DNA from: Herbaspirillum sp. RV1423
GTDB lineage: Bacteria > Pseudomonadota > Gammaproteobacteria > Burkholderiales > Burkholderiaceae_D
Assembly: GCF_000577615.1 (NCBI RefSeq)
Contig: NZ_CBXX010000029.1
Location: 1 to 64,000 of the forward strand
DNA length: 64,000 nt
Direction of reading: 5' to 3'
The notes beneath the pieces were generated by a model. It worked only from the letters and a program-made list of their open reading frames with translations, ran no database searches and was not told the DNA's origin. The position numbers and the translations under genes are program-made. Below are positions 9,692 to 20,848 of the stretch, piece by piece; position 1 is the first letter of the stretch, and each line of letters begins with the position of its first letter.

Positions 9692-11029
9692 TCACTTGAT
9701 ATAGCGCCCCTGTTTCATCATGCGCACGGTCTGCGCCTGCGCCGTCTTCAGCGCCGCGTCGGTCGTGCCCTTGCCCGCCAGCGCCCCGGCGATGGCCTGT
9801 CCGGTGATGGTGCCGATGGACTGGAACTCGGGAATCGTGGCGAACTGAATGCCAGTGTACGGCACCGGCTTCAAGGTCGGGTTGTTGGCGTCGGCGTTCT
9901 GGATCGCGTCCAGTACGAAGTCGGAAAACGGCGAGGACTTCTTGTACTCGGCCGAAGCGTAAGTCGACATGCGCGTGCCGGGCGGCACCAGCGCCCAGCC
10001 GCTGTCCTTGGCAACCAGCTTGATGTAATCCTTCGACGTCGCCCAGGCGGCGAACTTCTTTGCCGCGTCCTGCGACTTGGACGACTTCGGCACCGCCAGC
10101 GACCAGATCCACAACCAATGCGAACCCTTGTCGGTGGTCGCCATCGGCGCCGGCGCGAACGCGGTCTTGTCGGACACCTTGGAATCCTTGCCGTGGTACA
10201 GCATGCCGGCCGCCACGGTGGCGTCTACCCACATGCCGCATTTGCCGCCCGAGAACAGCACCAGATTTTCATTGAAACCGTTCGAGCTGGCGCCCGGCGG
10301 CCCGTATTTGCGCATCAGGTCGACATAGAAACCGACCGCCTGCTTCCACTCCGGCGTATCGAGCTGGGGTTGCCATTTTTCGTCGAACCAGCGGCCGCCC
10401 CAGGCGTTGACCATGGTGCCGACCAGCGCCATGTTTTCACCCCAGCCGGCGCGCCCGCGCAGGCAGATGCCATAGACGCCCTTGGCCGGCTCATGCAGTT
10501 GCGCGGCGAGCTTGCCGATGTCGTCCCAGGTCGGCTTCTCGGGCATCTTCAGGTTCTTTTGCGCGAACAGGTCCTTGCGGTAATACGTCATCGAGCTCTC
10601 CGCATAGAACGGCAGCGCGTACAGCTTGCCGTCGGTCGTCAGGCCTTCGCGCACGGTCTTGATCAGATCGGCCTCGTCGTAGTCGGCAGGCAGGCCTGTC
10701 ATCGGCGCCAGCCAGCCTTTCTTGGCCCAGATCGGCGCTTCATATGCGCCGATGGTCATCAGGTCGAACTGGCCGCTGTTGGTGGCGATGTCGGTGGTCA
10801 GGCGCTGGCGCAGCACGCTTTCTTCCATGGTGACCCAGCGCAGCTTGATGTCGGGATTGGCCTTCTCGAACTGCGGCGAGAGCTTTTGCAGTTCGATCAT
10901 GTCGGGATTGTTGATGGATGCGATGTTCAGTGTGACGGGCTCTGCGCATGCGATGCCGGCGAAACCCAGCAAGGCGATAAGGGCGGCAATGCGTGCAGAA
11001 GGACGTGCAACGGCGGCGCGAATTTTCAT
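9692..11029 (-). CDS. mtlE: Polyol ABC transporter substrate-binding protein
   Basis: 445-residue periplasmic binding protein of the sugar CUT1 class. The start MKIRAAVARPSARIA at 11029 has GGAGACAAGC in front; an ATG four codons upstream is less well placed. A Sec signal peptide with hydrophobic core LIALLGFAGIACA is probably cleaved before EPVTLNIA. Later motifs include FAAWATSKDYIKLVA, and the C-terminus is AQTVRMMKQGRYIK. It is the first gene of the minus-strand polyol operon, and its promoter overlaps candidate SorC-family operators. It binds mannitol, sorbitol or arabinitol; the precise ligand is not determinable here. Confidence 0.9.
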   Translation of the reverse strand: MKIRAAVARPSARIAALIALLGFAGIACAEPVTLNIASINNPDMIELQKLSPQFEKANPDIKLRWVTMEESVLRQRLTTDIATNSGQFDLMTIGAYEAPIWAKKGWLAPMTGLPADYDEADLIKTVREGLTTDGKLYALPFYAESSMTYYRKDLFAQKNLKMPEKPTWDDIGKLAAQLHEPAKGVYGICLRGRAGWGENMALVGTMVNAWGGRWFDEKWQPQLDTPEWKQAVGFYVDLMRKYGPPGASSNGFNENLVLFSGGKCGMWVDATVAAGMLYHGKDSKVSDKTAFAPAPMATTDKGSHWLWIWSLAVPKSSKSQDAAKKFAAWATSKDYIKLVAKDSGWALVPPGTRMSTYASAEYKKSSPFSDFVLDAIQNADANNPTLKPVPYTGIQFATIPEFQSIGTITGQAIAGALAGKGTTDAALKTAQAQTVRMMKQGRYIK

Positions 11030-11095
11030 GCTTGTCTCCATTGTGTGCGGGCTGAAGGACGTCCGGAAAGGTACGTCTTTGCCTCGATTTAGTTA

Positions 11096-11195
11096 TTGAG
11101 CAAAAAATCTGTTTGCGAGCAAATAATCAAACATCGGCGATCGAAAGTCAAGCATTTGCATTTTGGTTGAGCAAATATTCAAATTTGATAATAAT
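11096..11195. promoter_or_regulatory. Divergent promoter region with three operator-like repeats
   Basis: Three related 14-mers lie here: TTGAGCAAAAAATC at 11096, GCGAGCAAATAATC at 11115 and TTGAGCAAATATTC at 11167. On the minus strand TTGACT (11151-11146) and GATTAT (11128-11123), 17 bases apart, form a sigma70 promoter for the binding-protein gene. The middle 14-mer covers its -10. On the plus strand the third repeat overlaps a possible -35, with TAATAA 16 bases on, for the regulator gene. This layout suggests autoregulation by the SorC-type protein. Confidence 0.6.
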
Positions 11196-11314
11196 GCGAT
11201 GTCAATGTCATACGACGGCCTCCGCCGTCCGCAGCCGTCAGACAACGCCGCGCCGGTACAATGCCGGATCGCCCGGCCATCGGACGACGGCGGGTATATA
11301 AAAAAGGGAAATCG

Positions 11315-12277
11315 ATGTCATCCAGTTCATCCAAACTCGACCTGGCGGCGCGCGCCGCATGGATGTATTACGTCGCCGGCAACACCCAGAACGAAATCGC
11401 CGAGCGCCTCGGCATCTCGCGCCAGATGGCGCAGCGCATGGTGGCCTACGCCGGCGCCTCGAATCTGGTGAAGGTGCAGATCACGCACCCGATCTCTTCC
11501 TGCCTCGAATTGGCGCAAGGCCTGCAGCAACGCTACGGCCTCGACGTCTGCCGCGTCGTGCCGGGCAGCGAAGCCGCTGGCGGCGACGACGCCCAGGGCA
11601 CCCAGCAGATGCTGGCGGTGGCCGGCGCCGAGCTGATGGAACAATACCTGCGCCAGGAACAGCCGCTGATCGTCAACGTCGGCTCGGGCCGCACGCTCAA
11701 AGCCGCGATTGAAAAAATCAGCGAGATGGACCGGCCGCAGCATCAGATCGTCTCGATGATCGGCGCGTTCGCGTCGGACGGTTCGGCCAATCGCTACGAC
11801 GTCGCCCTGCTCGCCGCCGAAAAGATGCAAAGCCGCTTCTACCTGCTGCCGGCGCCGCGCGTGGCCGAGAGCGAAGCCGACCGCAAGCAATGGTGCAATC
11901 ATCGCGCCTACCAGATCGTTACCGGCCTGGCGCAAAAAGCCGACGTTACCTTCCTCGGCATCGGCACGATTGCGCTGCAAGGCGCGATGCATGAAGACGG
12001 TTTCATCGACGACGACGAAGTGGCGCAATTGCAAAAGCAAGGCGCGGTCGGCGAACTGATCTGCCACGCCTTCGACGCCGACGGCAAACTGCTGCGCTCG
12101 CCGCTGGCGGCACGCATCACCACGCCGCCGCTGAAGTCGCCGCCGGACAGACCGGTGATCGCCATGGCGGGCGGGCGCAAGAAAGCCGCAGCGGTGCGCG
12201 CGGCCTTGCGCGGCGGTTGGCTGACCGGTCTGGTGACGGACGAATATTGCGCGCAGTTCGCCTTGCAGGACGATTGA
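11315..12277 (+). CDS. SorC/DeoR-type sugar-binding transcriptional regulator
   Basis: 320-residue regulator. The N-terminal helix-turn-helix covers roughly residues 5-50 (AWMYYVAGNTQNEIAERLGISRQMAQRMV). It is followed by a SorC-family sugar-phosphate-binding domain with GSGRTLKAAIEKI, FLGIGTIALQG and AMAGGRKKAAAVRAAL. Start at 11315 with AAGGGAAATCG before it. It is divergent from the polyol ABC operon and 53 bases upstream of the kinase gene, so it is the likely local polyol regulator, analogous to SmoC/DalR-type proteins. A phosphorylated ketose is the probable effector (inference). Confidence 0.88.
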   Translation: MSSSSSKLDLAARAAWMYYVAGNTQNEIAERLGISRQMAQRMVAYAGASNLVKVQITHPISSCLELAQGLQQRYGLDVCRVVPGSEAAGGDDAQGTQQMLAVAGAELMEQYLRQEQPLIVNVGSGRTLKAAIEKISEMDRPQHQIVSMIGAFASDGSANRYDVALLAAEKMQSRFYLLPAPRVAESEADRKQWCNHRAYQIVTGLAQKADVTFLGIGTIALQGAMHEDGFIDDDEVAQLQKQGAVGELICHAFDADGKLLRSPLAARITTPPLKSPPDRPVIAMAGGRKKAAAVRAALRGGWLTGLVTDEYCAQFALQDD

Positions 12278-12330
12278 ATTTCAGTCGTACGCGAACAAGA
12301 ATCGACAACATCACAAGTACGGAGACAGTC

Positions 12331-13233
12331 ATGCCCCATCCCATCGAATTCGTCGTCTTCGGCGAAGCCCTGACCGACTTCATCCGCCAGCCCGGCGGCG
12401 AATGGCGCGCCCTGCCCGGCGGCGCCTGCTGGAACGTCGCGCGCGTCGGCGCGCGACTGGGCGTGGCGACCGGTTACGCCGGCAGCGTCAGCAGCGACGT
12501 ATTCGGCGAGGAACTGCGCATGCTCACGCAAGAAGCGGGGCTCGACATGCGCTACCTGCAACAGGTCGACAAATCGCCGTTGCTGGCAATGGTGACCTCG
12601 ACCACGCCGCCCGATTATTTCTTCGTGGGCGACGACAGCGCCGATTTGCATTTCGATCCGGCGAAGTTGCCTGAAGGCTGGATGGACGACGCCAAAGTAT
12701 TGCATTTCGGCTGCATCAGCCTGGCGCGCGAACCGCTCGCCTCGCGTCTGCTGGCGATCGCAACGGAAGGCGCGCAACGCGGCAAGCGCATCGCCTTCGA
12801 TCCCAACTGGCGCAAGCTGATGGACCGGCCGGAATATCACGTGCTCATGCGCAAGCTGCTGGCGCTATCGCATTATGTGAAGGTATCGGATGAAGATCTG
12901 GAAAAATTATTTCCCGGCGATGCGCAAGCGCTGGCGACCTTGAAGGTCTTGGCGCCGCAAGCGGAAATTCTGCTCACGCGCGGCGCTCAAGGCATGTCGT
13001 GGATCAAGGGAGAGCGTGTCGTGGAGCAGCCGGTCTATCGTGTCGAGGTGATCGATACGGTGGGTTGCGGGGATGCGTCGATGGGCGGCTGGATTGCCAG
13101 TATTTTGCGGCAGGCGGATGCGCCGGTAGTGACACATTTGCAGTGTGCTGCTGCCGCGGCGGCATTGTCGGCGGCGCGGGCGGGGGCTTATGCGGCGACT
13201 TGGGATGAGGTGCAGGGGTTGGTTAATCGCTGA
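12331..13233 (+). CDS. PfkB-family carbohydrate kinase (fructokinase-like)
   Basis: 300-residue ribokinase-fold kinase. N-terminal FGEALTDF and GGACWNVARVGARLG (substrate loop), then FDPNWRKLM, ILLTRGAQGMSW and the C-terminal anion-hole/catalytic motif DTVGCGDASMGGW. In that motif the usual GAGD reads GCGD, with the catalytic Asp kept. Start at 12331 with GGAGACAGTC upstream. It follows the regulator and is divergent from the dehydrogenase operon, matching MtlZ-type fructokinases that convert fructose from mannitol or sorbitol to fructose 6-phosphate. Fructose is the most likely substrate by context. Confidence 0.85.
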   Translation: MPHPIEFVVFGEALTDFIRQPGGEWRALPGGACWNVARVGARLGVATGYAGSVSSDVFGEELRMLTQEAGLDMRYLQQVDKSPLLAMVTSTTPPDYFFVGDDSADLHFDPAKLPEGWMDDAKVLHFGCISLAREPLASRLLAIATEGAQRGKRIAFDPNWRKLMDRPEYHVLMRKLLALSHYVKVSDEDLEKLFPGDAQALATLKVLAPQAEILLTRGAQGMSWIKGERVVEQPVYRVEVIDTVGCGDASMGGWIASILRQADAPVVTHLQCAAAAAALSAARAGAYAATWDEVQGLVNR

Positions 13234-14040
13234 GTGCGGTTGCTTACTTTGTTCCGACCAACAATTAAGTCACCAATCTTGTTCGCTCTTCGATCAACCC
13301 TTCGCCGGGGGTAGCCCGGCAGCTACTCACTTTTCTTGCTCCGCCAAGAAAAGTAAGCAAAAGAAGGCGGCCGCTGGGTCGTAGCCCCTTCGGGGTTCCC
13401 GGCGTCGTCAGGCGCAAATCGGGAAGGGAAAAAACTCGCTGCGCTCAGACATTTTCCCCTCTTTTTCCGATTTGCACCTGCCGCCACCGGCTACTCTCAA
13501 GCGGAACGGCCAGACTGGCTCGCTTACGCATCGCCAGGGGACGGTGGTGGTTTTGATATCTCCGGTCTTATTTACTTCGTCGTTCCAACGCAAGTTGGAA
13601 CCCAGTGTCGTTGCAGCGGTTGAGTGATGCGCTGACGTCACTGGGTCCCAGCGTTCGCTGGGACAACGGATTAAATGGAAACGACAGGCGGGCATAAATG
13701 ACGATGCCGAAGGCGAGTGATCCCAGGCGAGGCGCAGCGAGCCAGTCTGGCCGTTCCGCTTGGAGCCAGCCGGTGATGCGATGCGAAAAATGGAAAAAGA
13801 AGGAAAAATGTCTGAGCGAAGCGAGTTTTTTTCCTTCCCATTTTTTGCTTCGCAGCACCGGGTACCCCCGAAGGGGGCTGGATCCCGCGGTCGCCTTTCT
13901 TTGCTTACTTTCTTTGGCGAAGCAAAGAAAGTGAGCGGCTGCCGTTTGCTGAAGCAGTGCTTCAGCCCCCCGGCAACCCAAGGTCGTCCGAAGAAAGAAC
14001 AGAATCAGTTACGACAATAACGACAAGTCGAAACAAAACC
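13234..14040. repeat. Non-coding repeat element, copy A, with inverted arms
   Basis: No credible gene. The left arm (about 13319-13410) contains CCGCCAAGAAAAGTAAGCAA and a CCCCTTCGGGG hairpin. The right arm (about 13855-14015) repeats these in inverted orientation (TTGCTTACTTTCTTTGGCG, CCCCGAAGGGGG). The middle holds a GGGAAGGGAAAAAACTCG stretch and its inverted counterpart, plus short palindromes of the genome-wide CTGGGTCC...GACG family (about 13580-13670). The same element recurs at 24.3-25.1 kb. The outer about 90 bases of this right end match the left end of that copy in inverted orientation. Short frames here are shadows of the repeat. Confidence 0.8.
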
Positions 14041-16335
<2,295 letters not shown>

Positions 16336-16341
16336 GCCGCG

Positions 16342-16347
16342 ATTATA
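16342..16347 (-). promoter_or_regulatory. -10 box immediately before uvrD
   Basis: TATAAT on the minus strand ends just upstream of the uvrD ATG, which would place transcription start at or beside the start codon. A matching -35 is weak (TTGCGG is only 13 bases away). It is a candidate leaderless promoter, not a firm call. Confidence 0.4.
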
Positions 16348-16460
16348 CGACTGTGCGCTGCCGCAAGCGCGCATCGTTGCACTGCACAGCACCCGCGACC
16401 GGCTTAAATCCGGCGCCGCCAGCAGGTTTGCGCCAACCGGCGTAAAATTTTGCACTGCAA

Positions 16461-16478
16461 CATGGCATTGATGCCATG
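16461..16478. promoter_or_regulatory. 18-bp perfect palindrome upstream of MFS gene
   Basis: CATGGCAT-TG-ATGCCATG lies 22 bases before the MFS start. A direct repeat TTGCACTGCA occurs at about 16377 and 16449. Together they look like an operator region in the uvrD/MFS divergent gap. No regulator gene is adjacent. Confidence 0.4.
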
Positions 16479-16500
16479 GCGTCAACCACCCTCCCTTGCC

Positions 16501-17727
16501 ATGTCCGAAGAAGCACTACGTCCCGCCGTCCCCGCCGCCGCTGAAGGCGCGCCCGCGCAAACCGCCGTCATCAGCCGGATTTTCTCCACCATCCTGTTCA
16601 CCTTCCTTGCCTACATGACCATCGGCATTCCGCTGGCGGTGCTGCCCGGCTATGTCCATCTGGACCTAGGCTACAGTTCCTTCATCGCCGGCCTGTCGAT
16701 CAGCGTGCAGTATGTATCCACCTTCATCACCCGCGCCCAGGCCGGGCGCATGGTCGACACCATCGGTCCCAAGAAGACGGTGATGCGCGGCATGCTGGCC
16801 TGTGTCGCCAGCGGTGCCTTCCTGGTGCTGGCGGCGTGGTTTGCCGAGCTGCCGTGGCTGAGCCTGACCATGATCCTGATCAGCCGCTCCTGCCTGGGCG
16901 TCGGCGAGAGCCTGGCCGGCACCGGCGCCATCATCTGGGGCATCGGCCGCATCGGCGCCGCGCATACCGCGCGCATGATTTCGTGGAACGGCATCGCCAC
17001 CTACGGCGCGCTGGCCATCGGTGCGCCGCTGGGCGTGGCGCTGGAACACACCGCCGGCTTCTCGGCCATCGGTTTCCTGGCCCTGGCGCTGCCGCTGATC
17101 GGCTACCTGATTGCGCGCCGCCGTCCCGCAGTGCCGATCATGCGCGGCGAGCGCCTGGCCTTCCGCCTGGTCCTCAACCGCGTGCTGCCCTACGGCATCG
17201 GCCTGGCGTTGGGCACCGTCGGTTTCGGCGCCATCGCCACGTTCATCACGCTGTATTACGCCAGCCATCAATGGTCGAACGCAGCGTTTTCGCTGACGCT
17301 GTTCAGTTGCTGCTTCATCGGCTCGCGCCTGCTGTTCGCCAACGCCATCAATCGTTTCGGCGGATTCAGGGTGGCGATCGCCTCATTCATCGTTGAAACA
17401 CTGGGCCTGACTATCCTATGGCTGGCGGGATCGGCGGAAATCGCCATGATCGGCGCTTCGCTGGCCGGTTTCGGCTTCGCGCTGGTGTTTCCTTCGCTGG
17501 GCGTGGAAGCGGTCGGACTGGTGCCCGCCGCCAACCGCGGCGCGGCGCTGGGAGCGTATTCGGTATTCCTCGACCTCGCGCTGGGCATTACCGGTCCGCT
17601 GGCGGGGCTGATCGTCGGCCAGTTCGGCTATAACGACGTGTTCCTGTGCGCCGCGGTCGGCTCGGTCTGTGCGGCGGCATTGACGCTGTCGCTATACCGG
17701 CGCTCGCGCCCGGCAAGCCATGATTGA
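16501..17727 (+). CDS. MFS transporter, YhhS/YfcJ-like
   Basis: 408-residue major facilitator with twelve predicted membrane helices. The first is [21 protein letters not shown]. The signature [21 protein letters not shown] between helices 2 and 3 is characteristic of the YhhS/YfcJ (formerly UPF0226) group of putative efflux permeases. Start [10 protein letters not shown] at 16501 is the most family-like; in-frame starts up to 17 codons earlier are possible, and no start has a strong ribosome site. Divergent from uvrD. Substrate unknown. Confidence 0.8.
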   Translation: MSEEALRPAVPAAAEGAPAQTAVISRIFSTILFTFLAYMTIGIPLAVLPGYVHLDLGYSSFIAGLSISVQYVSTFITRAQAGRMVDTIGPKKTVMRGMLACVASGAFLVLAAWFAELPWLSLTMILISRSCLGVGESLAGTGAIIWGIGRIGAAHTARMISWNGIATYGALAIGAPLGVALEHTAGFSAIGFLALALPLIGYLIARRRPAVPIMRGERLAFRLVLNRVLPYGIGLALGTVGFGAIATFITLYYASHQWSNAAFSLTLFSCCFIGSRLLFANAINRFGGFRVAIASFIVETLGLTILWLAGSAEIAMIGASLAGFGFALVFPSLGVEAVGLVPAANRGAALGAYSVFLDLALGITGPLAGLIVGQFGYNDVFLCAAVGSVCAAALTLSLYRRSRPASHD

Positions 17728-17838
17728 GGGGCCCGACAGCCTGTGATGCTGTCGATCAGCCCTATGTGTTATTCATGAGGGTTGCGTTTTTGGCATAGAA
17801 TTGGAACGTCGCATTCCATCACACCAAGGAGCAAAACA

Positions 17839-18327
17839 ATGGCAAAGAAAAGCGTGGCATCGATCAATATCGGCATCAACGACAAAGATCGCAAGAAGAT
17901 TGCTGACGGCCTCAGCAAATTGCTGGCCGACACTTATACGCTCTACCTCAAGACGCACAATTTCCACTGGAACGTCACCGGTCCGATGTTCAACACCCTG
18001 CACCTGATGTTCGAAGGCCAGTACAACGAACTGGCGCTGGCCGTCGACCTGATCGCCGAACGCATCCGCGCGCTGGGCTATCCGGCGCCGGGTTCCTACA
18101 AGGATTTCGCCAAGCTGTCGTCGATCCCCGAAGCCGAAGGCGTGCCTGCCGCCGAGGAAATGATCCGCCAGTTGGTGGCCGGCCAGGAAGCCGTCACCCG
18201 CACCGCGCGTTCGCTGTTCCCCGCAGTCGACGCTGCCGCCGACGAACCGACCGCCGACCTGCTGACCCAGCGCATGCAGTTGCATGAAAAGAACGCCTGG
18301 ATGCTGCGCAGCCTGCTGGAAGGCTGA
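17839..18327 (+). CDS. dps: Dps-like DNA-protection ferritin
   Basis: 162-residue four-helix ferritin-like protein. The dinuclear ferroxidase signature [13 protein letters not shown] and the [19 protein letters not shown] segment are present. The N-terminus is Lys-rich ([12 protein letters not shown]), as in Dps proteins that bind DNA. It oxidises and stores iron using peroxide and protects DNA in stress and stationary phase. Start at 17839 with AAGGAG nine bases before. Single gene with its own bidirectional terminator downstream. I could not identify a confident promoter in the 110-base upstream gap. Confidence 0.92.
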   Translation: MAKKSVASINIGINDKDRKKIADGLSKLLADTYTLYLKTHNFHWNVTGPMFNTLHLMFEGQYNELALAVDLIAERIRALGYPAPGSYKDFAKLSSIPEAEGVPAAEEMIRQLVAGQEAVTRTARSLFPAVDAAADEPTADLLTQRMQLHEKNAWMLRSLLEG

Positions 18328-18342
18328 TCTTACCTTGCAATA

Positions 18343-18372
18343 AAAAATGCCGGCGTCCAAGCCGGCATTTTT
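18343..18372. terminator. Bidirectional intrinsic terminator between dps and MFS gene
   Basis: AAAAATGCCGGC, a six-base loop and the exact complement GCCGGCATTTTT form a 12-bp stem with T-runs on both strands. It serves dps (plus) and the convergent MFS gene (minus). Confidence 0.9.
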
Positions 18373-18392
18373 GTTTGCGCCTGCCGGTGCGT

Positions 18393-19709
18393 TCAGGCCG
18401 GCACCTTGCGACCGTCGCTGCGATGTTCGAAGAAATGGATGTCGCGGTCGGGACGCATCTTCAACGCCATGATCGCGCCGATCACCAGGAACAGCCCCGA
18501 ACCGACGAACGGCAAATTCCAGTTGCCGGTCAGGTCGATCACCGTGCCGAAAACCACCGGCGAAATGATGGTGGCCAGCGCCGCGCCCGTGTTGAGCATG
18601 CCGCTGGCGGTGCCGGTATATTCCGGCGCGACATCCATCGGTACCGCCCAGATCGGACCGATCGTCAGTTCCAGCATGAAGAACGCGCCCGACAGGCACC
18701 ATGCCACCACGTTCACGTCATGGCTCAGCATCACCGGCACCAGGAAGCACAGCGTGCCCAAAAGACTCAGCGCGATCACGCCCTGGCGCGCCATCGGCAG
18801 GCTGCCGGTCTTCTTCAGTACCTTGTCGCTGATCAGGCCGCCGGTGACGTCGCCGACCACACCGGCAAAGAACACGCCCGACGAAAAGATCGCCGACCTC
18901 TTGATGTCCAGATGGTAGGCGTTCATGAAGAAGATCGGCACCCAACTGAAGAACAGCGTGTTGGTCCAGACCTGGCAGAAGTAGACGAAGATGGTCGGCG
19001 ACATGCGGCGCAAGATCTTCTTCCAGGGCGTATCGCCGCCGTTCGCCGTGACATTGACATGCTCCGGCAAGCGCGCCAGTTCGGCTTCATTGATCGCCCT
19101 GTGTTCGCGCGGATTGTCCTTGTAGTACAGCATCCATGCAATGATCCACAGCGCCGTCAATGCGCCGACGATGACAAAAGCCGCGCGCCATGAATGCAGC
19201 ACGATCAGCAATGCCACGATCGGCGGCGCGACGGCATTGCCAAGGCGCGAGAACGAATGCGTGATGCCTTGCACAAAGCCGCGATCCTTGCGCTGGAACC
19301 AGTTGGCGATCGCGCGCGCCTGCGCCGGCAAGGCCGCACCCTCGCCGATGCCGAGCAGCAGCCGCGCCAGGATCAGCGACACCAGTCCGCTGATGAAACC
19401 GGTGGCAATCGTCGCCACGACCCAGATCGAACCGCAGACGATCAGCGTCTTCTTGGCGCCGAGCCGGTCGGCGAACCAGCCGCCGATGATCTGGAAAATC
19501 GCATAGGTGTAGCCGAAGGCCGAGAAGGCCAGCCCCAGCGTGGTATTGGACAATCCCAGCTCATCCTTGATCGGGCCGGCCGCCGCGGCAAGGTTGACGC
19601 GATCCAGATACAGGATGAAGGACATCGCGCAAAAAATGGCGAGCATCGTCTTTTGGACGTGCGTGGCGCGTCCGGCTGGACCGGCTGTTGAAGCGGAAAT
19701 GGGTTGCAT
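18393..19709 (-). CDS. MFS transporter, anion:cation symporter (ACS) family
   Basis: 438 residues, twelve membrane helices. The signature LYLDRVNLAAAAGPIKDELGLSN at the first helix is typical of ACS carriers of sugar acids such as glucarate, galactonate or hexuronates. Helix 4-5 region GIGEGAALPAQARAIANWFQ also matches. Start at 19709 with GAGGAGACT upstream. It lies 79 bases after a pdxA-type gene on the same strand, so both are probably co-transcribed. An organic acid related to that enzyme's substrate is the expected cargo (inference). Confidence 0.85.
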   Translation of the reverse strand: MQPISASTAGPAGRATHVQKTMLAIFCAMSFILYLDRVNLAAAAGPIKDELGLSNTTLGLAFSAFGYTYAIFQIIGGWFADRLGAKKTLIVCGSIWVVATIATGFISGLVSLILARLLLGIGEGAALPAQARAIANWFQRKDRGFVQGITHSFSRLGNAVAPPIVALLIVLHSWRAAFVIVGALTALWIIAWMLYYKDNPREHRAINEAELARLPEHVNVTANGGDTPWKKILRRMSPTIFVYFCQVWTNTLFFSWVPIFFMNAYHLDIKRSAIFSSGVFFAGVVGDVTGGLISDKVLKKTGSLPMARQGVIALSLLGTLCFLVPVMLSHDVNVVAWCLSGAFFMLELTIGPIWAVPMDVAPEYTGTASGMLNTGAALATIISPVVFGTVIDLTGNWNLPFVGSGLFLVIGAIMALKMRPDRDIHFFEHRSDGRKVPA

Positions 19710-19788
19710 AGTCTCCTCGCGGAAGGTGCGGCGCCTGGACGGCGCTCGTTATAGTGATTGAAAAACAAGGGACCGGGATACGGTCCGG

Positions 19789-20781
19789 TTACGTCCTGAT
19801 CCTGCTCTCTCCCATGCGGCAAGCCAGTTCGAAGGCGTTCTCCATGGCGGTGATCTTGGCGATGCCCTTGCCGACGATGTCGTAGGCGGTGCCGTGCGCC
19901 GGCGTGGTGATCGGAATCGGCAAACCGCCTTCGACCGTCACGCCGACATCGAAACCGAGCAGCTTGGTGGCAATCTGTCCCTGGTCGTGGTACATGCTGA
20001 CGATGCCGTCGAGCTGGCCGTTCCTGGCGCGCAGGAAAATCGTGTCGGCCGGGAACGGTCCGGTCGACGGATAGCCCTTCGACGCCGCCAGCGCGATGCC
20101 GGGCGCGATGACGTCGATCTCCTCGCGGCCGTAGTTGCCGTTGTCGCCGTTGTGCGGATTGAAGCCGCAGACGCCGATGCGCGGCGCGGGCTTGCCGGCG
20201 GCGCGGAAGGCATCGGTCAGCATGACGATGGCCTGCGCCACGCCTTCGACGGTCAGCACCGACGACACGTCTTTCAAGGGCATGTGCGAAGTCACCCGAC
20301 CGGTCCACAAATCATCGAGGATATTGAGCTCGCCGCAGGGACCGTCGTAATCGAGCAGCTTGGCGAACCAGCGCATTTCGTCCTCCTCGTGCATGCCGCC
20401 CAGGCGCATGGCGCCTTTGTTCAGCGGCGCGAAGCACAAGGCGTCGGCCTTGCCATCGGTCACCAGCCTGGTGCCTAGCCTGAGCGAATCGAGGATGAAA
20501 TTGCCGTTGTCGACGCCGGCCACGCCGGGAGCGTACTCGCGGCTGTCGCCTTCCCATTCCTGAATCGTCAGCCAGTCGGAAGCGCGCGGCACCGCTACAT
20601 TCACGGCCTTGGCAGCGCGTTCTATCGCCGCGCGGTTGCCGATCAGCGTGACCTCGGCGCGCTTGCCGACGGCCGGCAGCGCCAGCAGTTGCACGACCAG
20701 CTCCGGGCCGATGCCGGCCGGGTCGCCGATGGTCAGGGCGATGCGAGGTTTCTTTGCGGATGAATGGGGTACTGCTGGCAT
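19789..20781 (-). CDS. 4-hydroxythreonine-4-phosphate dehydrogenase family (PdxA paralogue)
   Basis: 330-residue PdxA-fold dehydrogenase. The N-terminus IALTIGDPAGIGPELVVQ and the metal-binding histidines in MYHDQGQIATKLLGFD and TPAHGTAYDIVGKG are conserved. The classical enzyme oxidises and decarboxylates 4-phosphohydroxythreonine in pyridoxal phosphate synthesis. True pdxA in betaproteobacteria is usually beside surA and ksgA, whereas this copy sits with an ACS transporter and a LysR regulator. It is therefore more likely a PdxA2-type catabolic enzyme acting on a phosphorylated sugar acid such as a threonate phosphate. No kinase partner is visible nearby. Start at 20781 with AGGAGCCGGC. Confidence 0.85.
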   Translation of the reverse strand: MPAVPHSSAKKPRIALTIGDPAGIGPELVVQLLALPAVGKRAEVTLIGNRAAIERAAKAVNVAVPRASDWLTIQEWEGDSREYAPGVAGVDNGNFILDSLRLGTRLVTDGKADALCFAPLNKGAMRLGGMHEEDEMRWFAKLLDYDGPCGELNILDDLWTGRVTSHMPLKDVSSVLTVEGVAQAIVMLTDAFRAAGKPAPRIGVCGFNPHNGDNGNYGREEIDVIAPGIALAASKGYPSTGPFPADTIFLRARNGQLDGIVSMYHDQGQIATKLLGFDVGVTVEGGLPIPITTPAHGTAYDIVGKGIAKITAMENAFELACRMGESRIRT

Positions 20782-20848
20782 GCCGGCTCCTGTTGGGTCT
20801 TGTCGTCAGGAGCAGACTATAAGGGCGCGGCCCGGCCGGCTTCCATCG

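Noticed and set aside
13408-14020. Several short frames in element A (for example with HFLCFAKESKQRK)
   Set aside because: They lie on both strands of an inverted-repeat element, recur in element B with frameshifts, and lack ribosome sites.
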